From the NCBI GenBank assembly GCA_036258675.1, contig DATADD010000125.1, forward strand, positions 1-6,537: DNA of 6,537 bases. The letters are read 5' to 3'. The translations under genes and the position numbers were made by a program. Positions 5,341 through 6,537 of this stretch are shown one piece after another. The first letter of the stretch is position 1. Every line of letters starts with the position of its first letter. Under the pieces are notes generated by a model, which searched no databases, had not been told where the DNA came from, and was given only the letters and a program-made list of their open reading frames with translations. The DNA is from DATADD01 sp036258675 (GTDB lineage Bacteria; Actinomycetota; CADDZG01; WHSQ01).

Positions 5341-6472
5341 CCTGCGGGATGGCCGGCGGGGATCCCTCGGCACGCTGCTCGTAGACCTCCAGCGCTACGG
5401 CGTCCACGTCGCCGACAACCCCCATGGCCGCAGGGGGGGCGCCGGTCCCTCCGACGCGGGGATGGTGTGGGTCGAGGGCCACCCGGTCACGTTCCCCTTC
5501 GTGTCCGACTACGTCGCGCGCTCGCCGTTCGTGCTCGAGCCCGAGGGCGACGACTGGGCGCTGTACCGGGACGGCCACCGGCTCGCCGGCGTCGTCGTGC
5601 CCCCCAGACCCCGCTACTACGACCTCGAGACGTCAGAGGGCATCCCGTACTGGAAGATCGCTCTCCTGCATCTCGACTCCGTCGCGAGCACGGTGATCCA
5701 GACGTGCATCTACTGGGGCAACGAGAACCAGTGCCATTTCTGCGGCATCGAGCTCACGCTCGAAGCCGGCAAGACGATCCCCGTGAAGAAGCCGCACCAC
5801 CTCGCCGAGGTGGCGCGCGCCGCCAAGGAGCTCGACGGCGCGGTGGACGTGACGCTTACGACGGGGACGACGAACGCGCGGGACAAGGGCGCCCTGTACA
5901 TCAGCAAGTGCGCGGCCGCGATCAAGGAGAGCGTCGACCTCCCCGTCCAGGCCCAGTTCGAGCCTCCCGACGACCTCGCCGTCCTCGACGTGGTCGCCGA
6001 CCGGGGCGTCGACACGGTGGGGATCCACGTCGAGACGTTCGACCAGGCCGTTCTCGATCGCATCGCGCCGGCGAAGGGCCGCGTCGGCGTCGAGGGCTAC
6101 TTCCGCTGCTGGGAACGAGCGGTGGAGCTGTTCGGGCCGGGTCAGGTCACGACCTACGTGATCCTCGGAATGGGCGAGGATCCCGCGCTCGTCGTCGATG
6201 GGTGTCGGCGCGCCGTCGACATGGGCGTCTATCCGTTCGTCGTCCCCCTGCGCCCCATACCGGGCAGCATCATGCAGGATCTCTCCACTCCGACGCCCGA
6301 GTACGTGGAGTGGATGTACCGCCAGGTGGCTCCCTACGTATCGGCGCGCGGTCTCGGTGCGGGCGGCGTCGCGGCGGGGTGCGCGCGCTGCAAGGCGTGC
6401 TCCTCGATGAGCGCATTCGAGTCGCCGCCCGAGCGTCCCGCGCGCAGCCTTCCCCTGGTGCAGGTGAGCTGA
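5327..6472 (+). CDS. MSMEG_0568 family radical SAM protein (Nit1C cluster, NitD type)
   Basis: The 381-aa protein matches, from memory, the MSMEG_0568 radical SAM family throughout: RRGGAGPSDAG (35-45), PYWKIALLHLDS (107-118), VDVTLTTGTTNA (173-184), QAQFEPPDDL (208-217), VGIHVETFD (231-239), IAPAKG (246-251), YVILGMGEDP (277-286) and FVVPLRPIPGS (304-314). The cluster-binding cysteines are C127, C136 and C139, spaced CX8CX2C rather than the usual CX3CX2C. A second group near the C-terminus, C352-x2-C355-x2-C358, could hold an auxiliary iron-sulfur cluster. The enzyme should reductively cleave S-adenosylmethionine; its substrate is unknown. The ATG at 5327 lies inside the amidohydrolase gene, with GAAGAG 4 nt upstream. 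The next gene begins in its stop codon. Its family is a hallmark of nitrilase-associated nitrogen-starvation clusters. Confidence 0.95.
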   Translation: MATADLRDGRRGSLGTLLVDLQRYGVHVADNPHGRRGGAGPSDAGMVWVEGHPVTFPFVSDYVARSPFVLEPEGDDWALYRDGHRLAGVVVPPRPRYYDLETSEGIPYWKIALLHLDSVASTVIQTCIYWGNENQCHFCGIELTLEAGKTIPVKKPHHLAEVARAAKELDGAVDVTLTTGTTNARDKGALYISKCAAAIKESVDLPVQAQFEPPDDLAVLDVVADRGVDTVGIHVETFDQAVLDRIAPAKGRVGVEGYFRCWERAVELFGPGQVTTYVILGMGEDPALVVDGCRRAVDMGVYPFVVPLRPIPGSIMQDLSTPTPEYVEWMYRQVAPYVSARGLGAGGVAAGCARCKACSSMSAFESPPERPARSLPLVQVS

Positions 6473-6537
6473 TGGGCGTCGGCGCCGCGGCGCTGCGGGC
6501 GCAGCACCGCCACGCGGGCGCGCGGCGCGCCGAGTGC
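6472..6537 (+). CDS. 5' end of a coupled downstream gene, product unknown (cut by the window edge)
   Basis: An ATG at 6472-6474 shares its A with the TGA stop of the radical SAM gene, the same TGATG junction seen at 2938. AGGTGAG (6462-6468) lies 3 nt upstream as a plausible ribosome binding site. The frame stays open for 22 codons to the edge and every codon ends in G or C. The visible residues, starting MGVGAAALRAQHRHAG, are not enough to identify a family. In Nit1C clusters an N-acetyltransferase, an AIR-synthase-like protein or a flavoprotein often follows, but nothing here confirms one. Confidence 0.5.
   Translation, partial: MGVGAAALRAQHRHAGARRAEC

Noticed and set aside
4249..5373. A 374-aa open frame on the minus strand across the amidohydrolase gene
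   Set aside because: The plus strand encodes a clear amidohydrolase with HxH, HFH, HFGG and late Asp motifs over the same stretch; the antisense frame shows no motif and low-complexity composition.
1..6537. tRNA, rRNA, CRISPR array, insertion sequence or attachment site
   Set aside because: No spaced repeats, cloverleaf-like segment, transposase motif or terminal inverted repeats were seen on either strand.

Overview
The window is GC-rich (by eye around 70%, not computed). Almost every real codon ends in G or C, genes are tightly packed with stop/start overlaps, and Shine-Dalgarno sites are strong. The gene content fits a high-GC environmental bacterium, most plausibly an actinobacterial lineage, but the phylum cannot be fixed from the sequence alone.

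Layout. Positions 1-1460 are on the minus strand: an XRE-cupin transcription factor (1460-897), followed after a 25-nt gap by an FdrA-family acyl-CoA-synthetase-like gene that starts with GTG at 871 and runs off the left edge. A 143-bp divergent intergenic region (1461-1603) holds overlapping face-to-face promoter candidates and a directly repeated GTAAACG. From 1604 everything is on the plus strand: a single-cysteine FAD/NAD(P)-type oxidoreductase (1604-2938); a translationally coupled small basic protein of 82 aa (2938-3186); a DsrE-like protein of the MSMEG_0572/Sll0783 nitrogen-starvation family (3240-3728); a strong hairpin (3741-3766); an unrecognised 205-aa protein (3773-4390); a consensus-like promoter (4406-4435); a metal-dependent amidohydrolase (4480-5340); a radical SAM protein of the MSMEG_0568 family (5327-6472, overlapping its neighbour by 14 nt); and the first 22 codons of another coupled gene at the right edge.

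Biology. The DsrE-like and radical SAM proteins are two marker families of the conserved nitrilase-associated Nit1C cluster, linked in the literature to nitrogen starvation and cyanide/nitrile nitrogen assimilation. In the usual cluster, as I recall it, a nitrilase lies between these two genes. Here that slot holds an unknown protein and an amidohydrolase, and no nitrilase is visible in the window. FdrA-like proteins are linked to carbamoyl/oxamate chemistry of purine-nitrogen catabolism in E. coli. A cautious reading is a nitrogen- or carbon-scavenging locus built on a variant Nit1C core, with a flavin oxidoreductase whose NAD-binding glycine loop is degenerate and a cupin-containing regulator that could sense a small ligand. 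The combined pathway is inference.

No tRNA, rRNA, CRISPR array, insertion sequence or attachment site was seen.
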